From: Carnegiea gigantea
Lineage: Eukaryota > Streptophyta > Magnoliopsida > Caryophyllales > Cactaceae
DNA length: 64,000 nt
Reading direction: 5' to 3'
Assembly (NCBI GenBank): GCA_029747015.1
Contig: JAKOGI010002412.1
Span: forward strand, 47,654-111,653
This document shows, in pieces, positions 22,489 through 34,617 of this stretch. Positions within the stretch are counted from its first letter, which is position 1; the number at the start of each line of letters is the position of its first letter. The notes beneath the pieces were generated by a model. The model ran no database searches and was not told the origin of the DNA. It worked only from the letters and a program-made list of their open reading frames with translations. The position numbers and the translations under genes are program-made.

Positions 22489-23334
22489 GGCCCTGTTTGG
22501 TAAAGAACATTTTAAGATTAAAAAAAGCTTTTTAAAGGTATTAATTATTTGACCTTAATTGAAAAGCTCTTTGGATTGTTTGGTAAAATAGCTTTTTGTA
22601 TCCAAAAAGTTAATTCGTAAAAAACTCTTTGGATGAGTTTTTTGCAAGAGCTTTGTACTATTCAATGTCGAAATTACCATATTATCTATTTCATTTTGAC
22701 ATAAATTACATTAAAAGATATTCAAAACAAAAACCCTAAGGCCTTGCTAATACGATGCTCATTGGTTCAATTTGCTTGTTCTACCTTCTTTCTCTTATCC
22801 ACTCCCTACTCTTTCAACTCAACAACTCAGAGAAGGCAACAACTCGATCAAAGAAGGTGACCATCCTTAAAGATTGACGCCCAAGAAGTTAATGATTTTA
22901 ATTTAAATATGCTCTTCAATTTAATAAATAATGTTGGTTAAATAGTCTTTTGGGTTGTATCATGTTCTAAATATTATTATGTCACATTAATTTTAATTAT
23001 TACTAAAAATAAAATTAAATTAATATTAAACAAAAATACTATGATAATAAATATCAAATTTGGGTGAAGATATAAATGTAATTCTATGTATTTCATTAGT
23101 CACAATTTATAATTCATAATTCATGTTGGAAAAAAATGCAATAAAAATAATTGTATAGTTAAAAAAATAAAACTATGTTACAAACATAAGTGAAATTTTA
23201 CCAAGTACTCTTGTTAGAAACAATTAATTTTACCAAGCAATTTTTTGAGAAATAGCTACTATAATAAGTTAAATCAAACAGGTAATATAATCAGCTAACA
23301 ACTAACCGATAAACATTGGTTGCCAAATAGAGCC
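22489..23334. mobile_element. hAT-like non-autonomous element
   Basis: The left end reads GGCCCTGTTTGG and the right end complements to GGCTCTATTTGG, 10 of 12 matching. This is a common terminus of plant hAT-like MITEs. The interior is AT-rich and non-coding. The expected 8-bp duplication is not evident. Confidence 0.5.
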
Positions 23335-23392
23335 TTCAGCACACGGATGGGATTTCTATGGTTATTATGAGGCATATTTAGTTGGTGGTATG

Positions 23393-24510
23393 CAGGGGCA
23401 AAGTCAGAAAATTCGGAGAGGGGGTCGAAATTAATAGCATACAATATAAAATTGAACAATCGCGTTCATCAGGATGACACTATGACATAGGTTTTCTTTG
23501 TCCCGGATCAGATGGAAGAGCATTTACATCAACCCGACTTCTTTGAGTAGAGGACGGAATGACACTGATATTTGCATCACAAGGTGGTGGTGGTGGTGGT
23601 TGTGGTTGAGCAGCATCGTTTCCACCTTCTTCATTCAACAGTGAGTTTTCGAATTTCAAACTTGAAGGTAGGTAACGACGATCATTCCTTACCTATCTTT
23701 TTGAAATATCTATGCATTTTGACCTACAATTAAAATTAAACATATAAATCAAACACTTATGAGACCCCTAAACTATAATCAATGATCAATTAACATACAA
23801 GATAAATGACCAAAAACACTGCGATTGCATCCGACAATTGAAATCCAACAATTGCATCCAAGTATCTAACAATTGAAATAAATGGCAAAACCCTAGAATC
23901 AAGCAAAGCAAACCCAAAACCCACCCACGGTGTTTGCTTCACGCATCAAACATGAGAATTGAAATCAAAGTATGAAACTAATCTACAAATTCATATTTAA
24001 CCTACAATACAATTGAAATGAAACCTACAAATTGAGATTTGAGAACTCATAAATTTGGAGAATGGAGAGAGATGTGAGGTCGTGGCCGTGGGCGGCGGGT
24101 GGTCGATGCGATGCAGGTGGGCCATGGACAGTGGCCGGTGGGGGATTGCCGGATTTGTGAATGGTGGTGAGTAACATGAGTGGCGAAGAACAGGAGCAGC
24201 CAGGGGCGAAGTAAAGAAGCAAGCAGCGGCGAAGACCGAAGAACAGGCCAGTTCTGGGCTTAAAAATAAAAACAAAAAAAATCGAAAAAAATCAAAATAT
24301 GGGAAAGGGGAGGTTCGAACCCGCCACCGCTGACACACAAAGCCAAGCGCTAGACCGCTAAGCTATCACGGTTTTCATGTTCCTCTTCAACAAACATAAT
24401 ACATATCGTCAACTTCAAATTTTTTAAATTTTCTGACATATATTTATTTTTTATTTTTTTTGGAGAGGGGGGTCAGTGACCCCACTGACCCCACGGTGTC
24501 TACGCCACTC
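23393..24510. mobile_element. hAT-like element with tRNA-like module
   Basis: The left end begins CAGGGGCAAAGTCAG and the right end complements to GAGTGGCGTAGACAC, variants of the CAGNGGCG hAT terminus. Flanks are GTGGTATG (23385-23392) and GTGGCACG (24511-24518), an 8-bp duplication with two transitions, the length hAT elements make. Inside are a GGT microsatellite (about 23583-23603), a GC-rich patch (24070-24240) and, near the right end, a tRNA-like sequence. No transposase motif. Confidence 0.6.
24296..24372 (-). ncRNA. tRNA-like sequence, possible SINE/Pol III module
   Basis: The minus strand contains an A-box-like TAGCTTAGCGGTCTAGCGC and, about 30 nt on, a B-box-like GGGTTCGAACC. The two are spaced as the D and T arms of a tRNA, with a possible anticodon-like stem-loop between them. 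The acceptor stem does not pair and the T stem is imperfect, so it is not a functional tRNA gene. A SINE head or decayed tRNA captured by the hAT-like element fits best. Confidence 0.4.
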
Positions 24511-25262
24511 GTGGCACGTGTTAGGCCCAGGTACATGTTAGGCCAAGGGGTTCTTTTGGCGATCATGCTTTGGGACAGTTTGCATAAGTACATTGTTTTC
24601 TTCCAATTTTGTGATTTAGGCTCTGTTCGGTAAAATTAGCCGTTTAGATAGCAAATAACAATTCAGGTAGCAGATAGCTATTTAGGTAACTAATAGCGTT
24701 TCTAATTTAGCTGTTAGTAGATAGCTGTTTAGATGAGCGGTTGAAATTTTTAGCTGTTGAGTTAGCAGATTAATGTCAATTGACATAAAAGGATATAAAC
24801 AATTTCCAATATAAAATTTTCAGAGGATATTTTTTGATAAAAAAATATGAAATGCTACTCCTGAATGTCAAAAGTTAAAACTGTTAGCTTTTCAAAAACG
24901 TTGTTTAAAATGCTAAACGCTATTTGAAATACTAGTCAATATTATTATCAAACACTAAAAATTAATTAATTAGTGTATTAACTTAATCAAAACACTAAGC
25001 ACTACTCAAAACACTATTGCCAACTCACGACCTGAGTAAAAAGATGTGTCCATGGTTGAATTCGAAATGAGAAGATAATAATTTGCTCCATGAAAAGAAA
25101 AAAAGGTTCTATAGCTATGCCCTCTCTCTATGCATAATTCCTCTTTTATACCATCCCTATGTCAAGGAAACAATTTGAGCAATTACCCAAATTGATGATT
25201 AAATTTTGCAATGGGCTTCTAATATCTATTAGGTCTCCCTATTCAAGCAACTTACTTATTTG
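24511..25262. other. Intergenic with MITE fragment
   Basis: GGCTCTGTTCGG at 24619 looks like the left end of a hAT-like MITE; AGCTGTTTAGAT-type words follow to about 24960, but no matching right end is clear. The rest is AT-rich with no gene. Confidence 0.35.
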
Positions 25263-26324
25263 TGTTGAGTTACTCTTGAACTTAGAATAAGTTGGATGAT
25301 ATTTTGATGAAAAACAAAAAGGATTGAATTAATTATGAACTTAATGAATCCAAGTAATATAATGATGTTTAAATAATATTGATATGGGTTCCATGTGATA
25401 ATGTAATATTAATCGAAATATTATTTGATATCAAAGGATTTTATTTGATTGGAAGATTTGCTCTAGAGTATTCAATATTCAAATTTTGAATCTTGAGAAT
25501 CATGTAAGGATAATATAGTCTTGCTTTAATACTTGCCATGACAAAATGATATGATTTGATCTTGCTAATTCTAATCAGATAAATTAAAATTCTACTGATG
25601 GATATTATCGTATAGGAATCATTATATTGATTTGCAAAACAACATCAAAATTGGAAGAATGATGACATCCTAATCAAGAATCAAAATCTCTTATTATTTC
25701 GTTTGAATATTCTAAATGGATACAAGCTTCATCTATATTACAAGAGCAAGAAAAGATTTTATGCAGCATGATATCAACATCTACCATGGCAAAGATTGCA
25801 AGAAAATCAAAACAGAATCTGCATACCATATTTCAAGGGCCTGAAATATAATTTCAAGATATTCCCGGCAGAAACTTCCTTCTTAGCTGTTTAAGGTCAC
25901 GTTTGCTAAGGCCTATAAATAGAGGGCACAGAAGCAAGAGCAAGCATCCAAGCAAGTTGAAAAAGCATTGAGTCTTACATTGTGATATTGCTCTAAATAT
26001 TGTATTGAGATCAAAAGTTGTAAGTCTGAGAAATTGTTCTTTATCAAGGAGTAAACTTAGGAGTTGTGAAGTCAACTCCCATAAACTTAAATCAAGGGGT
26101 TGATTTAAGTGTTTGGGATCTCTAGATTGGGAAAGCTCAGAGAGATTATGAGAGTTCATCTTAATAAGAGAAGTAAAGTGTTGAATCCTAGAGTTGAATA
26201 ACTCTAGGTAGGGACCTAAACCTGATTGAGGCCCAACCTCATTAAAGTATCATTGTGCATTTCTCAATTCAATTTCTATTTTTGCTTTCAATTGTTAATT
26301 TTAGGTTGTTGCAATCACCCTATT
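25263..26324 (+). repeat. 5' LTR of gag-only copia-like element
   Basis: Starts TGTTGAGTTACTC. It contains a plausible promoter (CTATAAATAGAGGGC at about 25913-25927), followed about 60-80 nt later by the expected transcript start region. The last about 20-170 bp differ from the 3' LTR. Confidence 0.7.
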
Positions 26325-26399
26325 CGATCCTACGGTTAGTTATAATCTTGATTCTGATTGTCCACTTCTTTTTATGGGTACTAATTATTTTTGATGTAG

Positions 26400-27310
26400 A
26401 AAATCATGGAACTCTATATCAAGCACAAAGATCTCGATCTTTGGGAGATTATAAAGAAAGGTCCCATTGTCACTGAAAAATCGAAGGATAAGTTTACCAA
26501 CGATGATTATAGGATGATGTCCAAAAATTCTAAAGTCATTAGTATGGTATATTGTGGTCTTTCTATTGATATTTGTGAACATCTTTTCAGTGCAAAAGTG
26601 CCAAAGAGATTTGGGATTATCTTCATTATTCATATGGTGCTAATGAAAAGGTGTTGGATCTTGACATTGTTAAGCAGGAGGAGTTAGCTAAGATTAATAA
26701 GTGTAAGCTACAATCTCCCAGAGATGGCAACAACTCATGTGAACGAGACATCGATGAACATGACTATAAGATCATTCAAGAAGTTCTTGAGTATCATGAC
26801 AAAATCGAGCACCATAAAGAGCTTGTTGAAAAGCAAGAGCAAGGAGAAAGTGGATGTGAAAAGAATTACCAAGGATTATGAACTTTTAAAATTGAGAAAG
26901 ATGAGGTAAAAAGTTCTATTAATTACTTTTCTCAATCTTAGCTTGACTTAAATGATATGCTTGATAAGTCTTTTTCAAAGTTTTATAAAAGTAGTATTAT
27001 ACCAAGGAGGAATGTCAAGAATAGAGATAAAAAATTTGCTAACCCTCTATGCGCTCTTACTTCTAACGATTATGGACCCAAAAAGACATGGGTACCAAAA
27101 TCTTGTCCTAGATATTTCTTTTTGCAGAACTCTATGAAGAATGGAGAAATTTTAGGAAAATTACTTGGACGCCTTCCTGAAAAAATTAAAACGTCCTTAC
27201 TAGAATTTGAATTTATAAGAAATTTTAGAGAACGAATAAAACATGATGTTTGTCAAAAGATGAATAAGAAAATAGTGAGTGTTGGGCTGCCTAATGTAAA
27301 AATAAGGTAA
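26400..27310 (+). pseudogene. Copia-type gag (UBN2-like) remnant
   Basis: Three overlapping open pieces in two frames (26406-26687, 26651-26881, 26957-27310) read as one damaged gag. The start, ELYIKHKDLDLWEIIKKGP, matches the M-x-(I/V)-x(3)-D-x(2)-W-x-(I/V)-I-x-x-G-P pattern of copia UBN2 gag. Charged helical sequence follows (EYHDKIEHHKELVEKQEQG). The last piece contains GPKKTWVPK, a motif found near the gag/pol border of copia elements. Frameshifts and stops break it; the CCHC knuckle is not seen. Confidence 0.6.
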
Positions 27311-29406
27311 ATCTTGTTTACATTTAATTTTTCCCCTTCCATATTTTTTACATGTCTCGTGTTGAGGGGGAGATAAATTATCCATTCCTATCAGTTGCAT
27401 GTTGGTTTGATTATTTAGTAGAAGAAAAAATTATATGTGTTCTTATAAAGATTGATCATATGCATAGCCTTTCAAAGTTAAAATCATGCTTGCAACATAT
27501 CATTCAACTTTTGTGTCATATGGCGTATTTACTACATGAAACTTGCATTTAAAATTTGATTGTTGATGCATACATGCCTATCTCGTTGAATTAGATTCCA
27601 TGTCAAGAGAATTGCATCCCCATTTTGTAAATAGAGACTTGACTTGATATGGAGTACGTATTGATATTTGATCTTGTCATACTATCTCTATACATGGCTA
27701 TGTATTTCACAGTTTTTATTTTATTGTCTGCCTATATGATCAATTTAAAATCTTCATCTATATACGAGGGCTACAATGTATCTTGTAATTGATTTTTAAT
27801 GTTTTGACATTGATATCTTATGAGATTTCATCTTGGCATGGATTATGTTGTATCTTTAGTTGTTGTACTTCACCTTTATAAATTATATTTGATTAATCAC
27901 TCTAAAAAGGAAATATACTAAATTAAGTCTTTTCTACAGACTGATGTGATAATCCTTATATGTTTTTATACAATGTGAAATTGAGAATTTGGAAGATAAA
28001 TATTTTTTACAAAAAGGTAGTGCACATAGAAGTAACAATCTTTGCAATTTAAGAATCCCATCAAGGACATTGAAATCAAAGAATGTTATGTTACTATGTT
28101 TGCCCATAAGTAGCAAAATATGACTAAGTATACTAATCATCTACTAGATAAGATGGACTTCCCCAAAATTTTCTCGATAAGGTTTCTATATTATTACATT
28201 CATGCATTACGTGGAACCAATTTAGATTTAGATATTTTACCAATTTAACATATCGGATTTAAATCTTTGAGTGCCTATTAAGAGGAAAAATATATAACAA
28301 TAATTCAAAAGTGATTACTCTTTGGACATTGTCTTGAAGATATAGCCACATATTTTGCCCAGTAATTTTCTATGTTTGTCATTAATTGATTGATATGTTT
28401 GTGGATATGATTGCGTGTAATATGCTATGAACACCAATTTTTTGGAAATAGATTTTGGCTTGAAGTGTGTTTATTTGATATGATCCATTTTATTAAAAAA
28501 AAATGAAGCTCTAATGTTTGTATACGTACAGTATATTTTTTCATACACTAGACCTTGACTCTGTTATGCATGCTTGGATAAACTAATATGATTCTTTGTA
28601 TATGAGCATTGATATGCTCTTTGTGTCTTCCTAAATAACTATAGGAAGGTAAAATGTAATTTATCCTGAATTGTTGCACTTTTATATGTCTTATAACCCC
28701 ATGTGTTTGTCTTAAAATTAATGTATAAATGGGGAGATAAATAATTTGAATTGTGTGTATCTTTCCATATCCTCTACATTCGTGTTATCCCATGCCCCCA
28801 AAAATTGATATTATATGCTTAAATTATTTTTGCGAAGGGGAAAATATGCCAATGGTATATAAATTACGTTATAATCATATTGGCATGAATTAAGGGGGAG
28901 ATATAATCATCAATGGTACTTATCCCTTAGTTCTATCCTTGATTTGGATATTCTAGTTACTGCATCGAAGGGAAGAAAAAATAGTTTGATTACATATGAC
29001 AAAGTATCATATGGTTTAATCATTTTTGAAAGGAGGAGATGTAAAGATTTTTGAAATATTGACATTCTAATATCTTAATGTCTTCAAAGAATTATTGACA
29101 TATAACTCCATTTTCATATTTATGAGTGTTATATTAATGGGAATCCATGCTATTAATCCATAATGACATTCTACAGCCCTTTTTATATTGATGACAAAAG
29201 GAAGAAGTATTATACAAGGATCAAGGTAAGTATCATCATGTTCTTCCATACTAGCATTAACTATTTTGACCTTCTTCTTCTGATACCTTCTTGATGAAAT
29301 ACAAAAAGGGCGAGAATGATGAATTGGCAAGTCCCAAATGGTAAGATCATGATAAGCATTTTAATTCTTCAAGTTAGATTTTGTCTTTCACCAAAAAAGG
29401 AGAGAT
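27311..29406. other. Non-coding interior of copia-like derivative
   Basis: AT-rich stretch between gag remnant and 3' LTR with no pol motif in any frame. It carries several purine-rich GGGGGAGAT-like words and ends with the polypurine tract at 29392-29406. Confidence 0.6.
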
Positions 29407-30496
29407 TGTTGAGTTACTCTTGAACTTAGAATAAGTTAGATGATATTTTGATGAAAGATAAAAAGGATTGAATTAATTATGAACTTAATGAATCCAAGTA
29501 ATATAATAATGTTTAGATAATATTGATATGGGTTCCACGTGATAATGTAGTCTTAATCGAAATATTATTTGATATCAAAGGAATTTATTTGATTGGAAGA
29601 TTTGCTCTAAAGTATTCAATATTCAAATTTTAAATCTTGAGAATCACGTAAGGACAATACCATCTTGCTTCAATACGTGCCATAACAAAATGATATGATT
29701 TCATCTTGCTAATTCTAATCAGATAAATTAAAATTCTGCTGATGGATATTGTTGTATAAGAATCATTATATTGATTTGCAAAACGACATCAAAATTGGAA
29801 GACTGATGACATTCTAATCAAGAATCAAAATCTCTTATTATTTCATTTGAATATTCTAAATGGATACCAACTTCATTTATATTACAACAGCAAGAAAAGA
29901 TCATATGCAGCATCATATCAACATCTACCATGGCAAAGATTTCAAAAAAATCGAAACAGAATCTGCATACCAGATTTCAAGGGCCTGAAATATAATTTCA
30001 AGATATTCTGGGCAGAAACTTCCTTCTTAGCTGTTTAAGGTCATTTTTGCTAAAGCCTATAAATAGAGGGCACAGGAGCAAGAGCAAGCATCCAAGCAAG
30101 TTGAAAAAGCATTGAGTCTTACATTGTGATATTGCTCTAAATATTGTATTAAGATCAAAAGTTGTAAGTGTGAGAAATTGTTCTTTATTAAGGAGTGAAC
30201 TTAGGAGTTGTAAGGTCAACTCCCCAAAACTTAAATCAAAAGGTTGGTTTAAGGGTTTTGGATCTCTAGAGTGGGGAAACTCTGAGAAATTGTGAGAGTT
30301 CATCTTAATAAGAGAAGTAAAGTGTTGAATCCTAGAGTTTGACAACTCTAGGTAGGGACCTAAGCCTGATTGAGGTCTAACCTTGTTAAAATATCATTGT
30401 GCACTGTCTCGATTTAATTTCTATTTTTGCTTTCAATAGTTAATTTTAAGTTATTGCAATCAACCTATTCACCCCCTCTAGGGTGAGTCTTCAACC
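29407..30496 (+). repeat. 3' LTR of gag-only copia-like element
   Basis: Begins TGTTGAGTTACTC immediately after the polypurine tract and probably ends at TCTTCAACC near 30496, complementary to its start. A CTATAAATAGAGGGC promoter motif is conserved at about 30057-30071. Confidence 0.65.
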
Positions 30497-31863
30497 TAAA
30501 TATGATTGAAAATATAGACTAAATTTGAGATACAAAGAATCCGATAAATTTTAAACCAATTCCTATTTCATACTTCTGGTGCTTATATAGTTCCATCTAT
30601 AAATTGTTCACGTATAATAATATAAGATGTTACTTTTCAAGACTTAAAGATAATTTTATTAGCTTTTCAAAAATGTTGCTTGAAAACTGTAAGCACCGAA
30701 TTAGTACCCTAGGGATTTTAAAATGGTCGTATGCTTGCATGTCCTACATGTTGTCGACTAACGATGACAATTATCTAACCCAACAAGGGTGAAGCAACAT
30801 TATATTTGAATTCCTATTAAATAGTCCATGTACAAAAAAAAAAGTCCTTTATGGAAAAAATTCATAAAAAGATTTAAAAGGCATTTAAAAACTAAAAAAC
30901 TTTCAAATAATTTCAAAAAAGGCAAAACCCCCAATTTTAGAACAATTCACATGCTTAGGGGCTTGAACTTGTAACATAGAGCATGACATTATAAGATTAG
31001 GACCAATATGATGGCACATTGCCTCGTAATAATCTACTTCAAAGCAATTCATTTAATCATTGAACATCATAACATAGATTTGACCCAAAGTGATAGGCGG
31101 CATGATCCATATGCCACCAAGCCCCCACCCTCATCGGCAAGCTATTTTTGAAAACCTAGTGGTTGCCACTAGGTACACAACTTTTCACCAGCCTTCTTAT
31201 AATTTGCACCTTATCTCTAGCCTCATACTAAGGGAAAAATATATTTGAGTTTACATGAATTAATTCTTTATTGAAAGAGCTTTCTAATGATATATTATAC
31301 ACTCAATTTTGATAGGCAATGGAAAAGTTATGAGTCAGACAACAAGATGTGCGCAGAAACTCACACCTCTTTAGTTTTTTAACCATAAATCTCTCAACAC
31401 TTATAGAAATTTCATAAAACTTGATCCATTAGAAACTAGATTTAACAAGCTTTCTAGCAACATCAATGGGGCATCGAGTGAGAAAGTTATAGCCCGAACG
31501 AGTTGACCCTACTATGCTAACTAGCCTAGCGGCATAATTTAGGCCCTAGCGGCTGCCACTAGGCATGTTTGTCCGTCACTAGGCCTGTCTTAATCTGCAC
31601 TACATGAATTGACTTATGTTTTGCATGGAGTGCTCAATCAACTGCCAAAATCATCTATCAATCAAGACCAAATTGATTTTGATTGATGAATATAATTTTA
31701 TTATTTTTTTTAATTTGATTTGGTCTTTTCTTAGTGATGCCATTTCTTAGCCAACTGTACTTGCTACACTATAAAAGGGGAGTCTTTCCCTCTCATTCGA
31801 CATCACATTTCACCTATAGGACACTCTATATACTTCTCTTCACACCATTTATTACCTAGGAGG

Positions 31864-31913
<50 letters not shown>

Positions 31914-33236
31914 CTCCCTCAGCAATCTTCCTTTCACAAAAATATTTTCAAATAGCAAAACTTTGCCCATATCCTCGCTTAAAGTTATTCAATTGGACTA
32001 ACTTTCATCGTATTCTACCATACTTGGGAGAAAGGAAATCAAGGATTGTTTCTTTACCAACCGCCCAGATCGACGTAGGTCCTAAGAGACATAAATCAAA
32101 GAAAATTAATCGATTTACTTTTCATTGCATTATTCATTCTTCTTGTATGTAATTATGTTTTCCTTTAATGCTCCATGATGCTTTGATTTACTTATTTCTT
32201 TTATTACATCAATAAGACTATGCCCATAATCAAGTAATCACAAAATTTACCGCATTCCTCCATTTTCGATTTTCTTATAAAATGAATTGTTGATAAGTCG
32301 TTCCCAAAAATGTTCTTCATGCTATGTGCCTTAGTTAATAAGGCTAATTCATTAAAAAACATCTCTTTGCATGGAACCAAAAAATATAAATTTTAATGCA
32401 TTCTTTTCTAGTAGAGGCTGCTATTGAAGCAAGTGATCTAATAGGCTTTCGATCATCCATTAAATCGTACCTTCATCCCCGAATTCATTTTCATGGTTTG
32501 TAGCCGCATTTATTTAATCCACATTCGGGAACCTCAGGAATGACACATAGAAAAACGCTCTTCCTTCTTGAAAGTCAAATCCTATGTCTTCTAGTAGTCC
32601 CTTCGATTTAGAGGTTATATTTAAAGAAGAGATTGACTATTCTCTATAGAATTATAGGTTTGTACGTTTCCTTGAAAAATATGTTGGTGACTCTGTAAAA
32701 TTAAAGGACCATTCAATCCTATCACATTTTACCATGGAACGGGATTATGAGAAAGCTGACTAGTATCCTGACTTAATTAAAACACTAGAAGTTACTACAA
32801 ATGTTGTTGCTGAAACACAACTATAAGTCACCAATGACTTTGTGAATTCCCTTTGCTAATTAATTCCTTGTGTAATTTTGTTTCCAAATTAAGGCTAAGT
32901 ACATGGTCAATAATTACAATTTTCAATTAGGTTGGTTTGGTGGCACCATTATGAAATCTATAATATTATATTTAATTGAATTTGTACTTAGTGTGTACAC
33001 TTTTGCATAGAATTAGAAATTTAATTTCTACTCTCTATCTCACATTAGTCATCTATAAATTTCTTCTGAGAATCCCAACAAAAAAAATCTATAAATTCCC
33101 TCTTTCTCCTCAAATTTAGTGTTTTTATAAATGTCTTAACTTTTAATACTCAAATCCCACAATTATGTCTAATTTTTCAAATTTTTAAATTGGCGAGATG
33201 TAAAAGTAGATAATAATGCCTTCTGATCTCAATAAT
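30497..33236. other. LTR-like debris and TC microsatellite
   Basis: No gene is supported. TGTAAGCACCGAATTAG at 30688 resembles a Ty3-type LTR start. A strong TATA motif (TATAAAA, 31770-31776) is followed by a pyrimidine-rich leader, suggesting the promoter of a decayed plus-strand LTR covering roughly 30690-32060. Interior words such as the CCTAGTGG/CCACTAGG hairpin (31155-31173) belong to it. Downstream of about 32100 the sequence is AT-rich and featureless. Confidence 0.35.
31867..31910 (+). repeat. (TC)22 microsatellite
   Basis: Perfect TC dinucleotide run in the pyrimidine-rich leader downstream of the TATA motif at 31770. Confidence 0.95.
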
Positions 33237-33531
33237 TTGGAATATAATAATCCCAACTTATGGAGGTGTGGAAGATAATAAGCTGAACTTACAAAATTCT
33301 TGCCAGTGAGCTTTACTTTGAATGAATTTATTTTTAGTATACCATCACCTAGTCAGACTCGTTAGAAAGGTGACGTGGCAGTGGTTGATACTTATGTGTA
33401 AATAAAAAGCGAACAAAAGAAAAGAAAAATGAGAGTTTGACCTTGTGTAATTAGTTAATCATTTAATTTCGGACACATCAGGCTCTCTCTTTCCTCATTC
33501 TCTCTCCTTCCTCAGTTTCCCTCCTCTTGAA
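33237..33531 (+). repeat. Left TIR of MuDR-like MULE
   Basis: Inverted match to 44158-44454. Shared landmarks include TTCTTGCCAGTGAGCTTTAC, AAAGGTGACGTGG and GACCTTGTGTAATTAGTT. A CT-rich stretch at its inner edge leads into the transposase 5' region. Confidence 0.85.
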
Positions 33532-34560
33532 ATCAAACTTCCCACTTAACGTTATCAAAATCTATAAAAAGTAAATTTCTCCCTCTCTCTCATCAAAATT
33601 TCAAAATTAATTGGAAAATTGACAACCCTAGAGTTGGAGTGTTGCGAATTGGGAGCAAAATTAAGTGTGTTTTCATCCTCTATTGCTGCTAAAGTGGAAG
33701 TGGAAGGTGGTTGTTGGCAAAATCGACAAGGAAACAGGGGGACAAGGTGGAAAAGCACAACCCCATTTGTTGGACTAAAGCGTGTAAAGGCAAGCTTTTT
33801 TTTTTTTTACTTAATTGTGATTAATTGAAGGGTTTAAAGGACACTATGTTTTTGTTATTGATTATTGTTGGGTTGATCAGGAGATAAGGGTGTGTAAGAT
33901 GATTACTGTTGTAAATGTCGACCTGATGCATGTATGTTTTTGTGTTTTATTTGTTTTGTAAACAGTGTAATTGACGAAAATGAGTGTTGATGACATAGTT
34001 GTAGAGATTCATCATGGGGAAAAATTTGTGGATGGTGATAAGGTGGAATATATTGGAGGTGGAGTGTCTGAGATTGAGCCTATTGACATAGATAGGTTAT
34101 TTAGGTTTGAGATAATTGAACTTGCTAAAGATATTGGGTTTACCAATGTGGAGGAATTTTACTATCTAATACCTGGAAGAGTTTGAGAGAAGGGTTAAAG
34201 ACTTGTCATAATGATTTCAAATCAGTAGATATGGTTGCTGTTGCTGCTGTTAATGAAAGATTGGTTGTGTATTTAGTCCATATGGTGGATGCTCCAAAGG
34301 AAGTGGTCCCTGAGATGCCTGCTTTACCTTGCCCTTTTACAGCTACACAACAGTCCAATGTGGACCCAATGAGCAGCAATTTCAATGATGGTCAAGAATG
34401 TGATCAAAAGGGGGGGCTTGATGGGTCAACAGGCACATTTGGATCTCAAAATTCAAAGGGCACTAGAGTGAAGCATACTCCAACTAAATCCCTTTTTAGT
34501 AGGAAAAAGCAAAAGATCCATAAGAAAGGCCCAATTGAAGAACCAGTTCAGCAAGACCAA

Positions 34561-34617
34561 ACACCCACACCAACCCCAACCCCAACTCCAACCCCAACCC
34601 CAACCCCAACCCCAACA
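34561..34617 (+). repeat. (CCAACC)n tract in transposase linker
   Basis: Imperfect hexanucleotide repeat CCAACC/CCAACT encoding alternating Pro-Thr in the transposase linker. The Trp/Gly-rich frame on the opposite strand is its shadow. Confidence 0.9.

Larger units (their letters stand above)
25263..30496 (+). mobile_element. LTR retrotransposon with gag remnant, no pol
   Basis: Two direct repeats of about 1.06 kb, 25263 to about 26324 and 29407 to about 30496, begin TGTTGAGTTACTC and stay alignable nearly throughout. A polypurine tract (AAAAAAGGAGAGAT) immediately precedes the second, giving a plus-strand orientation. The interior (3.1 kb) starts with a UBN2/copia-type gag relic and then has no RT, integrase or RNase H. 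Repeated GGGGGAGAT words (27366, 28730, 28895) resemble the region 3' of pol in copia elements. The end of the left LTR and the primer site are diverged or lost. It is a copia-derived large-retrotransposon derivative. Confidence 0.7.

Noticed and set aside
24296..24372. Functional tRNA gene
   Set aside because: Acceptor stem does not pair and T stem is flawed; only A- and B-box-like parts remain.
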